Assembly (NCBI GenBank): GCA_015060865.1
Contig: SUXS01000016.1
Span: 26,560 to 90,559, forward strand
Direction: 5' to 3'
Length of the DNA stretch: 64,000 nucleotides
DNA from: Bacteroidales bacterium
GTDB taxonomy: Bacteria; Bacteroidota; Bacteroidia; Bacteroidales; Bacteroidaceae
In this document: in pieces, positions 1-10,127 of the stretch
How the letters are laid out: each line of letters starts with the position of its first letter
Numbering within the stretch: the first letter of the stretch is position 1
Program-made: the position numbers and the translations under genes
The notes under the pieces: generated by a model
Databases searched by the model: none
The model's input: only the letters and a program-made list of their open reading frames with translations
What the model was told of the DNA's origin: nothing

Positions 1-962
1 GTAGCGCCGTCGGGGATACCGCCAAGGAGCTCGTAGGCATCGTCGAGGCGCTGGCCCAGTTCTACCTTCACGTAGCTTACCTTACCATGATTATATACGT
101 ATACGAAGCGCTCGCCAGAGCCGGGCTGCTTCACGATAGCCATGTCGGGCACTACCACGCGATGCTCGGTGCCGAAGTTGAGCTCAGCACGAGCAAACAT
201 ACCGGGGCGCACCTTCTCGTCCTGGTTGCTGAGCATCAGCTCTACGGGGAAGGTGTGGGTAGCAGCATTGATGGTGGGGTACTTGAGCGATACGGTAGCG
301 GTGAACTTCTCGCCGGGCAGAGCGTCGAGGGTGATGATGGCCTTGTCGCCCTTCTTTACCTTGGAGTAGTAGTTCTCTGATACGTTGACGAGCAACTTCA
401 CGGGGCGAATCTGCTCCACGGTGAGGATGGCTGCACCAGCATAGAGGTCACCATTGTCATAGTTGCGGGCAGTGACGATACCGTCGATGGGGCTCAAGAG
501 CTGGGTATTCTCCATGATGTTGTTGTATTGGCTCTCAGCCACCTCGAGCGACATCTTCATATTGTCAAACTCGGCCTTCGACACACCGCCTACGGCATAG
601 AGTTCCTTCACGCGAGCGAAGTCAACCTTCTGGTTCTCAATCTGGAGGGTCAACTGCTGCAGGTTGGCAGCATCCATCTGCACGAGTTTCTGTCCTTTGC
701 GTACGTGGTCGCCCACCTCTACAAAGATCTTGTTGATACGACCGGGAGCCTGAGGAGCAATATTGTTCTTCACCTCCGCCTGTACGGTACCTACATAATC
801 GCGCACCTGATCAACGGGGCGCACTGCCACCTTAGCCACCTTCACGGCAGGCTTCACTTCTTCGGTTTCGACGGCAGTCTGTGTTGTCTGACTCTTGCCG
901 CCACAAGCAGCCAACAATACGGTCAGGGCCATGGCTGCCAACGAGAATGCTTTTCTTTTCAT
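1..962 (-). CDS. RND efflux periplasmic adaptor (HlyD/MFP family), 3' end outside window
   Basis: Membrane fusion protein that would link an inner-membrane RND pump to a TolC channel. The minus-strand frame is open from the ATG at 962 to the window edge (about 320 residues), so the C-terminus is missing. The start gives a lipoprotein signal with lipobox LLAAC at about residues 16-20. A biotinyl-lipoyl half follows (VKNNIAPQAPGRI, then VEVGDHVRKGQ), a helical hairpin (about 100-150), the second lipoyl half (LLSPIDGIVTARN) and a beta-barrel region (ILTVEQIRPVKLLVNVSE). The neighbours fit: a TolC-family gene and a TetR regulator lie upstream on the same strand, and the pump permease should follow beyond coordinate 1. 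The family call is secure; the substrate is unknown. Confidence 0.93.
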   Translation of the reverse strand, partial: MKRKAFSLAAMALTVLLAACGGKSQTTQTAVETEEVKPAVKVAKVAVRPVDQVRDYVGTVQAEVKNNIAPQAPGRINKIFVEVGDHVRKGQKLVQMDAANLQQLTLQIENQKVDFARVKELYAVGGVSKAEFDNMKMSLEVAESQYNNIMENTQLLSPIDGIVTARNYDNGDLYAGAAILTVEQIRPVKLLVNVSENYYSKVKKGDKAIITLDALPGEKFTATVSLKYPTINAATHTFPVELMLSNQDEKVRPGMFARAELNFGTEHRVVVPDMAIVKQPGSGERFVYVYNHGKVSYVKVELGQRLDDAYELLGGIPDGA

Positions 963-1019
963 CTTATATATATGTTTTGTTTGATTTTTATTTCTTGGGA
1001 GTTAAGGAGTTCTGATTGC

Positions 1020-1130
1020 CGTAACCTGCTACTGGAAATTTTCACACCTGTGAAAAAACTTTATCGCACCTGTGAAAATAGTTTTTCATGCCTATGAAAA
1101 TATTTTTTCACTTCGATGAAAATTCTTGCA
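1020..1130. repeat. 22-bp-period array 1 (four palindromic units)
   Basis: Four 12-nt units of the form TCA-N6-TGA start at 1042, 1064, 1086 and 1108, exactly 22 bp apart, separated by A/T-rich spacers. Units 1, 3 and 4 are TCACACCTGTGA, TCATGCCTATGA and TCACTTCGATGA; unit 2 has TCG in the first arm. Between units 1 and 3 the outer arms change together (CAC/GTG to CAT/ATG). A weak extra unit may precede at about 1021. The array fills the gap between tolC and the adaptor gene inside the efflux operon. Confidence 0.8.
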
Positions 1131-1171
1131 AAAGCCTAATAGCCGCGTCCGCAATAAAACCCTTTTCGCAA

Positions 1172-2500
1172 TTATTCTCTTACGTATTCCTTTCCCTGCA
1201 GCTTATCCAAGTCGGCCTTGGCGCTCAGATAATCGAAAATCGACTGTGCATAGGTGAGCTGTGCCTGTGTGAGTGCCACCTCGGCGCTGTTGAGCTCGAG
1301 GATGGTGCCGCGGCCCACCTCGTAGAGTTTCTCTGCGATGGCGCGTCCCTTCTCGGCCTGTGTGATGGCCTCCTTGTTGCTCGATACCTGCTCGGCGCTG
1401 GCCGCCATGCTATTGAGGTAGCTCTGCTGCTGCATGGCAAGCTGGCGTGCGGTATAGTCGCGGTTCTGCATCAGCTGGCTGATTTGTATGTTCGTCTTCT
1501 TCACGTTCGAGAAGTTGCTGTACTTGAACAAGGGGATGCTCACGCTCAGGGCCAAGTTGCTGTATGGGTTCCAGTTGTACTCCTTGAACTTGAAGTCGTT
1601 GGCCATACAAGTGTACATGTAGTTGAATTGCAGGGCTACTATCGGTGCAAAGTTCTGCTTGTTGAGCGAGAGGGTCTGCTGCAACATCTTCACGTTCATG
1701 TCCATCTGCTTCAATGCGCTGTTCTCCTTGAGCGAATTGGTGTCGGCGGTGAGGATACCTGCGTACACGTTCTCTTCATAGTCCTTGAGGCTGCCGATGA
1801 GCTCAAATTCCGTCTCAGGCTCGATGTTCATCAGCACCAGCAATTGCAGCTTCGACAGCTCTACGGCATTGCGTGCCGAGATGACCGAAGGCTTCAGGTT
1901 GCGCATCTGCACCTCGGCGCTGATCTTGTCGAACTCGCTCACGCGACCCTGCTCAAACTTGGCGTTCACGATGCGGAAGTTCTCCTCGCTCTGCGCAAAG
2001 CTCTTCTCCAGCACCGCGTAGCTGTCTTGTGCCAATAGCGTCTGATAGAAGGCCTTGGTCACCTGGTTCACCAGGTCCTGCCTCGATGAGCGTGCCTGCT
2101 CTACGGCCAGTGCCACATCGGTCTTGGTCAGCTTCATGCTCTTGTAGAGCGTAGGAGCGAATATGGGCAGGCTCACCGAGAGACCACCATTGTATGAATT
2201 CTCGATACCCACCTGAAACTCCATGCCGTTCATCACCATCGTCTGCTTCTTGATGGTGCGAGTGTATGCTCCTGAGAGCGACGCCTCGGGAAGCAATCCC
2301 AGCACCGTCTCCTTATTGGAGATTTTCTTCAACTGAACAGTTTGTTCCGCCACCTGGATTGTAGGGTTGTCGCTCAGGGCAATCTCTATCGCCTGCTCAA
2401 GCGTCAGCGCCAACTTCTCCTGTGCCATGGCACCCAAAGCGCAGAGGCAGAGAATAGCCATCATTATCGGCCGTTTGCCGACAGTACACATCTTTTTCAT
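1172..2500 (-). CDS. TolC family outer-membrane efflux protein
   Basis: 442 residues, the usual size of a TolC/OprM-type channel. An N-terminal signal peptide (MMAILCLCALGAMAQ) is followed by the typical opening LTLEQAIEIALSDNPTIQVAEQ. Two repeats of long amphipathic helices follow (about 110-230 and 330-440) with beta segments between them. It would form the outer-membrane exit duct for the adaptor encoded downstream. The gene lies 30 bp after the TetR gene and 209 bp before the adaptor, all on the minus strand, so one operon is likely. Substrate specificity cannot be read from the sequence. Confidence 0.95.
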   Translation of the reverse strand: MKKMCTVGKRPIMMAILCLCALGAMAQEKLALTLEQAIEIALSDNPTIQVAEQTVQLKKISNKETVLGLLPEASLSGAYTRTIKKQTMVMNGMEFQVGIENSYNGGLSVSLPIFAPTLYKSMKLTKTDVALAVEQARSSRQDLVNQVTKAFYQTLLAQDSYAVLEKSFAQSEENFRIVNAKFEQGRVSEFDKISAEVQMRNLKPSVISARNAVELSKLQLLVLMNIEPETEFELIGSLKDYEENVYAGILTADTNSLKENSALKQMDMNVKMLQQTLSLNKQNFAPIVALQFNYMYTCMANDFKFKEYNWNPYSNLALSVSIPLFKYSNFSNVKKTNIQISQLMQNRDYTARQLAMQQQSYLNSMAASAEQVSSNKEAITQAEKGRAIAEKLYEVGRGTILELNSAEVALTQAQLTYAQSIFDYLSAKADLDKLQGKEYVRE

Positions 2501-2530
2501 TTCTTTGTTTTTTCGCTTAAAAAACTATTA

Positions 2531-3136
2531 CTATTTCCATTGTTTTATTATTTCCAGTCCCTTATCGGTGGCCAACCCGCGCAGCATCACCAGCACCACC
2601 GAGTCGTATATCACCCTGGGAGGATAGTTGCGCACTTCGGGGTTGATGAGTAGCTTGTCTATCTGAAAGCCATCCTGCCGGAGGAACACCTCGTAGTTCA
2701 CATCGTCTCTCAGCAATCCCTGTTTTACTCCCATCTGCAACCACTCCTTGATGCGGTCGGCATGTTGGACATGCACCTGCTCGAAGAATGTCTGCACTTG
2801 AGGGTAGCGCATGAGTTCAATAAAGAATAAAGGATTGACCTCCCGACAATGTTCAATCACCCACTTGTAAAGCATGAATATCTGTTCCAGCACATTGGCC
2901 GAGCTACAGATAATCTCCTTGACATTTTGGTGGAAGCCCATGGAGATTACCTTCACCACCTCAAGCAGCAGTTCCTCCTTGTCGGAGAACAGTTCGTACA
3001 GCGTCTTCTTAGATATGGAAAGTTCGCGTGCGATATCGTCCATACGTACCTGTTTCACGCCTTGCGCCTGAAACAAGATTGTGGCCTCCATTACGATACG
3101 CTCACGCAAATCTATTTTTTCAACACTTTTTTCCAT
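2531..3136 (-). CDS. TetR/AcrR family transcriptional regulator
   Basis: About 200 residues from the ATG at 3136 (MEKSVEKIDLRERI); the in-frame ATG at 3142 would add two. The longer open frame to 3187 is unlikely to be used because its extra residues do not look like a TetR N-terminus. The HTH is clear: IVMEATILFQAQGVKQVRMD, then IARELSISKKTLYELFSDKEEL. The rest is an all-helical ligand-binding domain of the kind that varies between members. As first gene of an efflux operon it probably represses that operon and responds to a pump substrate, which is inference from position. Confidence 0.93.
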   Translation of the reverse strand: MEKSVEKIDLRERIVMEATILFQAQGVKQVRMDDIARELSISKKTLYELFSDKEELLLEVVKVISMGFHQNVKEIICSSANVLEQIFMLYKWVIEHCREVNPLFFIELMRYPQVQTFFEQVHVQHADRIKEWLQMGVKQGLLRDDVNYEVFLRQDGFQIDKLLINPEVRNYPPRVIYDSVVLVMLRGLATDKGLEIIKQWK

Positions 3137-3312
3137 AGTCATGCACGAAATCAAGTACAAAGGTACAGGAAACTTTCGGCACGGCAAAAAGTTTACGTGT
3201 CAATATAACACTATTTAATGCTACTGTAAGATTATTTACATTTTGCAACACAAGAAAAACACATCCCAACCTTAATAACTTATAAATTTGTGGACAAATG
3301 CCTTTATAAGAA

Positions 3313-3336
3313 AAGTCCATCTTCGAAGATGGACTT
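3313..3336 (-). terminator. Perfect 24-bp palindrome downstream of the M60 gene
   Basis: AAGTCCATCTTC is followed directly by its reverse complement. A second stem lies at about 3350-3390 (CTCTTAAAC paired with GTTTAAGAG). Both sit just beyond the stop of the minus-strand peptidase gene, so they are candidate terminators for it. The T-run on the exit side is weak. Confidence 0.55.
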
Positions 3337-3426
3337 ATCCCATATAGTCACTCTTAAACACTTTCAGGGGGCATTCGCTTGTTTAAGAGTTTCCGAAACC
3401 ATTAAAAAGCATCTATGAAAGTATTG

Positions 3427-6400
3427 TCAACGTACAACATGCTTTCTTCCTGCACGGATGTAGACTCCCTTTTCCGGCATAATTACACGACGCCCCAGCA
3501 AGTCATACACTTGTTGATTATCCATAGTGGGGTCTTGTTCCGTTTGGTCGATACCCGTAGGCAATGAAGTTTTAACAAGACGCCAATAGGATACTGACGT
3601 TTTAGAAGTTGTCACATAACTCATTGCATTTATACGCAAATAACGTCCCTCCATAGTAAGGATGGCAAATCCTTGAGCGTCCTCCACAGGACGCAGAATG
3701 AAAGGAACTCCTTCACCACTCTGCAATGCCACATATGAATTGGAGCCAATAGCCGCTCGCCTTCCTATCTTGTAATTATATATATAGTAAAGACTATCAG
3801 CACCTGCCTGTTCAAGATACCAATACATTCCAGCATCATCTACCGAGAGTGTAGCTACATCATCTACCGAGATAGACCCCGCACGATTACCGCTTTCTTC
3901 TAAATGCCAATAATAATCATCGCTCACATGACGTATGGTATAAAATATAGGTGCCTGCGGAGTGGATGATTCAGGCATATAAAGACTCTTTCGATAAAGG
4001 GGAAGTAAATATTCGGTAAGAGCACTTACACGTTCAATAAGCACCGGGTAATCATCAAACACAATATCGTTTTCGTAAGCCAAGGTTACTAATTCGCAGA
4101 GCGATGTGACAACATTAAGCAATGTATCCCCTCCCACAAGCGAAGTGACATCCGGTTGCAAAGATATATTATCAACACCCGTTACATAATCAACCACCAA
4201 TTCCCCCAGGATTTCTTCTGCACGGTTTAGCACTATAGCCAATTCATCTTCGTACAATTGCAATTGATTGTTTTCTAAACAAACAACTAACCATCGCGCA
4301 GCACTACTATTTACAACTGCGCCAACCACCTTATTTGACGAACCTTTTGAGAGGGCTGCATCATCTTGCTCCGCATCATAGATGGTAAGCGTACCATCTG
4401 CATTGTAGGCAATGGCAAATACTATAGCCTTTGACTTATCTGCAGAAGCAGCAATTGCCGTAGAACCTTTCGCGATATAAGACACATAATTACCAGTTGA
4501 ACAGTTACGTAAATAATACCTGTCTTTCCCTGCTGAATCAAACATCCACTGCTTGTTCCTATTGGTATTTGGGGAGGCTGTAGTACAACGCAATTCATCG
4601 CCCGAAAGTGCAACGGAATAAATGGTACTATTGGCACTAGTCAACGAATAGACATTGGGCGAATACACTTTTTGACGAGCTGTATCATCTCCTTGTAATC
4701 GCAGCACTTCATCATCAAGCATCACTGCCCACTCACCGTAAGGATGCACTGTCTGGTCCTTATTATCATATGCGGCCTTCGCTCCACTCAACAAAGCACG
4801 AAGCGTTTCAAGACATGACGATATATAATATCCCGGATTCATTCCTGATTCTCCCACCAATGCCACAAGAGACTCTGCAGTCCCTATACTTTTCTTAAGT
4901 GCAGCATACTGCTCTGACTCGTTGCCTCCCTCAGCCAAAGATGGGACATACACATCAGTGCCATCAGCCTGAGCAGCAACAATAAAGAAACTCTGCGCCA
5001 CAACCTCTTCAGGCAGCGTAAAGTTCAAATGATTAGAAGCATAAAGCAAAGCGCTATCAGCCTTGGCATAAACCTTGAATCCTAAAGCGCCCGTACCACC
5101 CGATATGGCAATCTTCGCATTTGTTTTCTTATAGATATACCCTTCAGCCTTCACCGAAGTATCCATAAAGTCTGTATAATGCCCCACATCGCCTGCCTCA
5201 CTTGCAGATATTGAATTAGCATGTCGTTGTTTATAACCTTCGCCACCATCAGTTCGAGAAACAGGCTTTACACGATCCTCAATAAATATAATAGAAGGAG
5301 CCTTGGGATATTGAGCGGCATGGGCGAGGAACTCATCCACATCGCTTTGGCGGTTGGTGAGGTAGTAGTCGGCATAGTCTCCGATATGTTGCTTGTCAGT
5401 AAGCTCCAGATAGCCCCAGAAGCGGAAGAATTCCGAGAGGTCCAACTGTGCCACATCGCAGCAAGCCTTGGCAAAGAGTAACAAGTCTTCGTTTCCATAT
5501 ACCGACAGAGCATAGTATTGGGGGTCGCGAGCCTTCATCGGGGTAGCACGCATAGCCTGGAATACACGGGGATAAAAGGTGGTATCCACCTTGGCCTCGT
5601 GGAAGTAGAGGTAGAGCTGCCAGAAGGAGCGCAGAGTGATGGCACCATCACGCAAGATATAGGGAGTGTGATTGGCGTAGTCTTCGAAAATGCGCGAATT
5701 GGCCATACCGCGTGAAGTATACTTTCCGAGTTTGTTCATCGTGAGGTTAGAGAAGAAGTTGTTACTCACCTCCGAAATACCCACCGAAGTGATGGCCGCC
5801 TGATGCACGTGACCGTTCTCGTGAGCAGGGCCCCAGCAGTTGTCGGCATTGCTCATCATTACATTATAGGGAAGCAGGTTACCGATATAGGTCTCGGCAT
5901 ACTGGGTGCGATAGTGTGTAGCAGATTGGTATCCCGAAGTAAGAGAGATGGCACAGCCAAGGTTGTTGAACTTCTTCAAGCGCACATCCTCAATGCCCAT
6001 CATATCCTGCTGCCAGCGTATCATATCGTCCCACCAGCCAATAGCATCGGTAATCGTAGTGGGGCAGCACTGATACATATACTTGGTACTCATGTGAAAC
6101 ATCATACGCTCGCCCTTCACTTGGAATACGTCTGATGTGGCGAGGTTGGTCATCATATCTACCCAGTCGGCATCGTCGTGCTCTTCGATGTTCCAGAAGC
6201 CATTGACAACACCCTGCTCCACGTGAATCTTCAACTCGGGATAATCGGTAATGAGCACATCACTTTCCATGGAGGTCTCTCCCACGTAGCGAATGAAGAG
6301 GTTAGAACAGTCCTTTACCGTAGGCACCATATTGAGTCCCTTCGTCAGTGTAGTGGCCGTACCCTCAATAGCCGTACCACTGATAACCTCAGCCTTAAGT

Positions 6401-7293
6401 TCTGTACCCTCGGGGATATCATTGTCCACAAATATATAGAGTACATCACCAGCATTCCCATACACACCTGTAGGGTTGTTGAGACGGCTATACTTCTTTG
6501 TGTAAAGCACATCGGCCCAGTAAATGGGGTCGCTATATGCCTTGTAGTTACGGATTCGGAACTCCTGTTCACGATGCCCCCAAGACTGGTTCTTCACCTT
6601 CACAGCAATCTCCTGCAACGATGCGGGCAGAGCAGCCATTGCGGTGCGCAGTTCATCGTCGGTCATGGCTGCATAAGTAGGCAGCAACTCAGTACAAGCG
6701 ACATCGGCAAAAAAAGTAGGCAGCAAGGTATTGTACTCGTCGAGGTGGCCCATTAATTCCAGCTTGGCCTGATACTCAGCATAGAACTCTTGGAAAGCAG
6801 CCTGCTGCAGTGCGATGGCCTCGCTCGAAACGCTCACCTCCTCAAACTGCCACTGCGAACCTGTATTAGCCTCGTCCCACCAGCGCACAATATTGCCACT
6901 ATTGTCAAGATGAAGATAGGCATCCGAAGACTGCCCGATAGCATACTTAGTGCCTCCGAGTGATGTGATATACATTACCGACTCCTGAGAACCGGTAGGA
7001 TATACTGTTGATCCATGCGGATTGTGCTGGATATACTGGCCCGAGTAGGCATTCTGCACCAGATATCCGTCTTTGCTCTTTTTCAGCAACCATAGTTGCT
7101 TGAGGTCGTCACTGCCTGCAGCATCGGTCGACATCAGTTCGCGGGCGATACAGTCCTCACCGATAACTTTTTCTGACTTCACATTGTGTATGCGATATAC
7201 CTTACCCGAATCTGGAACCGTAAAAGCAGCATAAGCAGGCATAGAACACATAAGCAACATTAGCAATGCTACAATAGTTGCATTTCTTTTCAT
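3427..7293 (-). CDS. Secreted M60-family metallopeptidase with ricin-like lectin domains
   Basis: 1288 residues with a signal peptide (about 1-22, ending AYAAF). The first 150 residues resemble a RICIN-type beta-trefoil (VYRIHNVKSEKVIG, then WQFEE). The M60/enhancin catalytic motif is visible as PAHENGHVHQ (HExGH at about 490-494), with a following Glu in GISEVSNNFF as the likely third ligand. Further lectin-like segments occupy the C-terminal half, and the protein ends in a short tail (YDLLGRRV, GVYIRAGRKHVVR) common on exported Prevotella/Bacteroides proteins. M60 enzymes of gut Bacteroidales cleave mucin-type O-glycopeptides, so host mucin is the likely substrate. This is family knowledge, not read here. 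The upstream neighbour is another large exported protein. Confidence 0.88.
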   Translation of the reverse strand: MKRNATIVALLMLLMCSMPAYAAFTVPDSGKVYRIHNVKSEKVIGEDCIARELMSTDAAGSDDLKQLWLLKKSKDGYLVQNAYSGQYIQHNPHGSTVYPTGSQESVMYITSLGGTKYAIGQSSDAYLHLDNSGNIVRWWDEANTGSQWQFEEVSVSSEAIALQQAAFQEFYAEYQAKLELMGHLDEYNTLLPTFFADVACTELLPTYAAMTDDELRTAMAALPASLQEIAVKVKNQSWGHREQEFRIRNYKAYSDPIYWADVLYTKKYSRLNNPTGVYGNAGDVLYIFVDNDIPEGTELKAEVISGTAIEGTATTLTKGLNMVPTVKDCSNLFIRYVGETSMESDVLITDYPELKIHVEQGVVNGFWNIEEHDDADWVDMMTNLATSDVFQVKGERMMFHMSTKYMYQCCPTTITDAIGWWDDMIRWQQDMMGIEDVRLKKFNNLGCAISLTSGYQSATHYRTQYAETYIGNLLPYNVMMSNADNCWGPAHENGHVHQAAITSVGISEVSNNFFSNLTMNKLGKYTSRGMANSRIFEDYANHTPYILRDGAITLRSFWQLYLYFHEAKVDTTFYPRVFQAMRATPMKARDPQYYALSVYGNEDLLLFAKACCDVAQLDLSEFFRFWGYLELTDKQHIGDYADYYLTNRQSDVDEFLAHAAQYPKAPSIIFIEDRVKPVSRTDGGEGYKQRHANSISASEAGDVGHYTDFMDTSVKAEGYIYKKTNAKIAISGGTGALGFKVYAKADSALLYASNHLNFTLPEEVVAQSFFIVAAQADGTDVYVPSLAEGGNESEQYAALKKSIGTAESLVALVGESGMNPGYYISSCLETLRALLSGAKAAYDNKDQTVHPYGEWAVMLDDEVLRLQGDDTARQKVYSPNVYSLTSANSTIYSVALSGDELRCTTASPNTNRNKQWMFDSAGKDRYYLRNCSTGNYVSYIAKGSTAIAASADKSKAIVFAIAYNADGTLTIYDAEQDDAALSKGSSNKVVGAVVNSSAARWLVVCLENNQLQLYEDELAIVLNRAEEILGELVVDYVTGVDNISLQPDVTSLVGGDTLLNVVTSLCELVTLAYENDIVFDDYPVLIERVSALTEYLLPLYRKSLYMPESSTPQAPIFYTIRHVSDDYYWHLEESGNRAGSISVDDVATLSVDDAGMYWYLEQAGADSLYYIYNYKIGRRAAIGSNSYVALQSGEGVPFILRPVEDAQGFAILTMEGRYLRINAMSYVTTSKTSVSYWRLVKTSLPTGIDQTEQDPTMDNQQVYDLLGRRVIMPEKGVYIRAGRKHVVR

Positions 7294-7367
7294 AACATAT
7301 AAATTTATAAAGTTTTATCTACTACAAACACTATTATTGTCAACATTTTATCCATATCACAAGTCAT

Positions 7368-10004
7368 CTACTTATATAATATGATTGTCCCATCTGAAGA
7401 TATTCCCTCAGCACTAACCTTTAGACTGGTAGAAAATCCATTATTATAAAACTCCACCGCCGCTTTTCCTTCCTCATCAGTTTGTAATCTCGGATTCCAA
7501 TATAACGTACGACGATAATCCACATCACCTTGAATAGGACCATTCGGATATTCCGGAGCATAGAACTCCTGCACATCAGAATAACCTCTGAATGTTGTTT
7601 GACGCTTGCCTTTCACACGCGATCGCCGCTGCCCAGGAGGGTACATCATAATATCTACCACATACAATCCTCTACCCAATATGGTTCCATCGCCCAAGTC
7701 CTTCGTGATCCCTAAACTATCAAATATTTCAGGTGGTAAAGATTCACGCACCACAGGCATAGAAAAATAGTCGAAAGGACTGTCATATACAATGATTGAT
7801 TTCACGTCCTCCATATCCATATCAAATCCAGGAGTATACCCCGTAGTTGCAAGATTACGATGCTCATCATGTAAATACCAAAGTACACGGCGATTATTTA
7901 TAAGGCATTGTTCCAAACTCCAAATGATTAAATCATCACGAGTCGTCACTCCTGTGGGAATCACTCCATCGTAACGGGTAGCATCCACATTATAGCCCTT
8001 ATCAGCCAAATAATCACTCACCTTACTTGTAAATTTTCCACGATCAAGCACAAACTCCGTATCCTCATGGGCATCAAAAGCCTTGAATGTCATATAATCA
8101 ATATACTTCCTCCGTCCATGCACATCAATGTTGTCAAGGAGGAACACACTATCAGGATCTTCCTGCAAAGCCTGTTCTTCTGCAGTCATCCGTTCAGACT
8201 GATTGCTGTTATCATCCACGACAGACTCCGGCAAGCAAGTCTCAAGAGGGGTATAGGCTCTAAGTTCCGGACGCGAAGCCCTATCAAGACACATACGAGC
8301 ATTCACATCATTACCTTTCTCATCTTTTGCAGAAAGGAACAAGTCCCATTTCCCAGCAAACTCTTGCACAGCAAATCCAAAGCTACCATTTTCGTCAGTC
8401 ACGACCGTACTTTCCTGTTTATATTGACGATCTGGAGAATAGAGCGACATACTAACCTTAGTGCCCGCCATCGGCTTATCTCTACGAAACTCCATGAGGT
8501 ACCCATCAAGAACCAAGCCATCTTCTACATAATGGTGGATATAGAAAGGTTCTACACGGGCCATCTGTTTCCAATTATAACGTGTCCACCCTTGAATCAT
8601 CATCAGCAAATCCAAAGCCTGAAGATGGAAACGGTCGTTCGATTCAAAATAAAAGTGTGGTTGATAAATATATCCTTTCAATTCCGAAGAGAGCAACATA
8701 TTGGTCAGCACGTTATCTGTATTGGCCGTCCCCAACTCCTGCCCATCGCGCACCGACAAAGATAATGGTGTCGACAAAGGAGAGCCATCGGCACGGTGTG
8801 CCTGTAGCTGCATCCTTACCAAAGCAAAAGGAGCCAATTCTTCTACCGAAGTAGTCACCTTCACCCCCCCCGTATCAAATCCGTTATTGATAAAAAGCAT
8901 ACGTTGTCCCAAAATCTCTCCTTTTGCATTAAAAAGGGTCAATTGATGGACACCTGTAGCAAAATCTGTTTTTAATATAGAGAATTCCAATATTGAATGC
9001 TGTACAGAAGCCGTATCCACATAAACAACATTTCCCTTGTGCATCAGCATAATGCCGACCAATTCTTCTGGCATATCAGAAGTGGCCTGCAACCTACCTG
9101 TGACATATTCTGGATGCAAATTGTCAACCTGTAATACATAACCCTTATTCACCGCATCCGGCAAACGGAATGTATACCTCTCCCCTTCATAGGTTATCAC
9201 CACTGTGTTACGACGTTTGGTGGGCACAAAGGTAAAATATCCCATGCCATCATGAATCGTAGACAAGAGAGCCAATTCCTCTGCATCCTCCGCCTCTCCT
9301 TTAACTACCCCAACCACAGGTATGCCAATGCCATCCTTCCCTATAGCTTTGAATGCCACACGATTAGGCACTCCTTGCACTAGTTCACCTCCCTCGGGAT
9401 AGAACGAGAGGTTTACCTTCTTCTGTTTCTCAAGTAACGGACGCTGCTGGTCTATGGCAGTACCCCCATCATTAATCTTTAGCTTATTATAATCACCCTC
9501 TTTCTTAGGTGTTTCATATACAGGGAATACACGCGAGAATACGCCTGCCGCATCAAAATTAAGCATCGTACGGGTATAGGCACGCACTTCGTAAAATCCA
9601 CTGGGCAATGCCATTACACCCCTCAACGCACGCGCCTCCTCTATTGAGGCGTCCACTAAAGGTATAGCGCCATGAGCATGTCCGTCAATCACTTTCAGCT
9701 TCAATTGCTTGAGCAGCACTCCATTGGGAGAGATCAATTCAACATAAAGCACCTTGCTTTGGGCTGGAAGATGCGTCGTAGCATTTACTACCGAAGCCGA
9801 GAACCATATGGTCTCGCCAGGGAAATAAGCCGTATTGTCAAAATGCAGATAGACCTTCTCTTGCTGGCACATATTATTGAATGCCTGTATATTATACACA
9901 TATGACACCAAAGAACGATAAGCATTATCCTGAGCAAGAAGCAATGATGAGCAGGGGATATAAAAGAACATTAGTAGAAAAAACTTCTTCATTTTCATAG
10001 TCAT
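7368..10004 (-). CDS. Exported MG2 (macroglobulin-like) domain protein
   Basis: 878 residues. A signal peptide ends SSLLLAQD; the start could be any of three in-frame Met codons within the first 13 bases (MTMKMKK). The opening block KVYLHFDNTAYFPGETIWFS is the hallmark of the MG2 domain that begins many Bacteroidetes surface proteins, often mislabelled TonB-dependent receptors. Repeated Ig-like or carboxypeptidase-regulatory-like beta domains follow (for example VVTDENGSFGFAV). Near the end RTLYWNPRLQTDEEGKAAV and FSTSLKVSAEG give the usual closing Ig-like domain. There is no beta-barrel and no catalytic motif. A role in envelope assembly or surface protein handling is possible but unproven. 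Confidence 0.75.
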   Translation of the reverse strand: MTMKMKKFFLLMFFYIPCSSLLLAQDNAYRSLVSYVYNIQAFNNMCQQEKVYLHFDNTAYFPGETIWFSASVVNATTHLPAQSKVLYVELISPNGVLLKQLKLKVIDGHAHGAIPLVDASIEEARALRGVMALPSGFYEVRAYTRTMLNFDAAGVFSRVFPVYETPKKEGDYNKLKINDGGTAIDQQRPLLEKQKKVNLSFYPEGGELVQGVPNRVAFKAIGKDGIGIPVVGVVKGEAEDAEELALLSTIHDGMGYFTFVPTKRRNTVVITYEGERYTFRLPDAVNKGYVLQVDNLHPEYVTGRLQATSDMPEELVGIMLMHKGNVVYVDTASVQHSILEFSILKTDFATGVHQLTLFNAKGEILGQRMLFINNGFDTGGVKVTTSVEELAPFALVRMQLQAHRADGSPLSTPLSLSVRDGQELGTANTDNVLTNMLLSSELKGYIYQPHFYFESNDRFHLQALDLLMMIQGWTRYNWKQMARVEPFYIHHYVEDGLVLDGYLMEFRRDKPMAGTKVSMSLYSPDRQYKQESTVVTDENGSFGFAVQEFAGKWDLFLSAKDEKGNDVNARMCLDRASRPELRAYTPLETCLPESVVDDNSNQSERMTAEEQALQEDPDSVFLLDNIDVHGRRKYIDYMTFKAFDAHEDTEFVLDRGKFTSKVSDYLADKGYNVDATRYDGVIPTGVTTRDDLIIWSLEQCLINNRRVLWYLHDEHRNLATTGYTPGFDMDMEDVKSIIVYDSPFDYFSMPVVRESLPPEIFDSLGITKDLGDGTILGRGLYVVDIMMYPPGQRRSRVKGKRQTTFRGYSDVQEFYAPEYPNGPIQGDVDYRRTLYWNPRLQTDEEGKAAVEFYNNGFSTSLKVSAEGISSDGTIILYK

Positions 10005-10127
10005 TCGTTACTTTAACATTTAAAAAGTTCACATTCTGCATCTTTCTATTATGCTGCAAAGATGCCGATTTTCCTCCTAACAAACAAACGTCATTCCATT
10101 TTTCCATCATAGACAACGCCTATAAAC

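Noticed and set aside
87..1097. Plus-strand open frames over the start of the window
   Set aside because: They are the antisense of the adaptor gene, whose minus-strand frame has a lipobox and lipoyl motifs.
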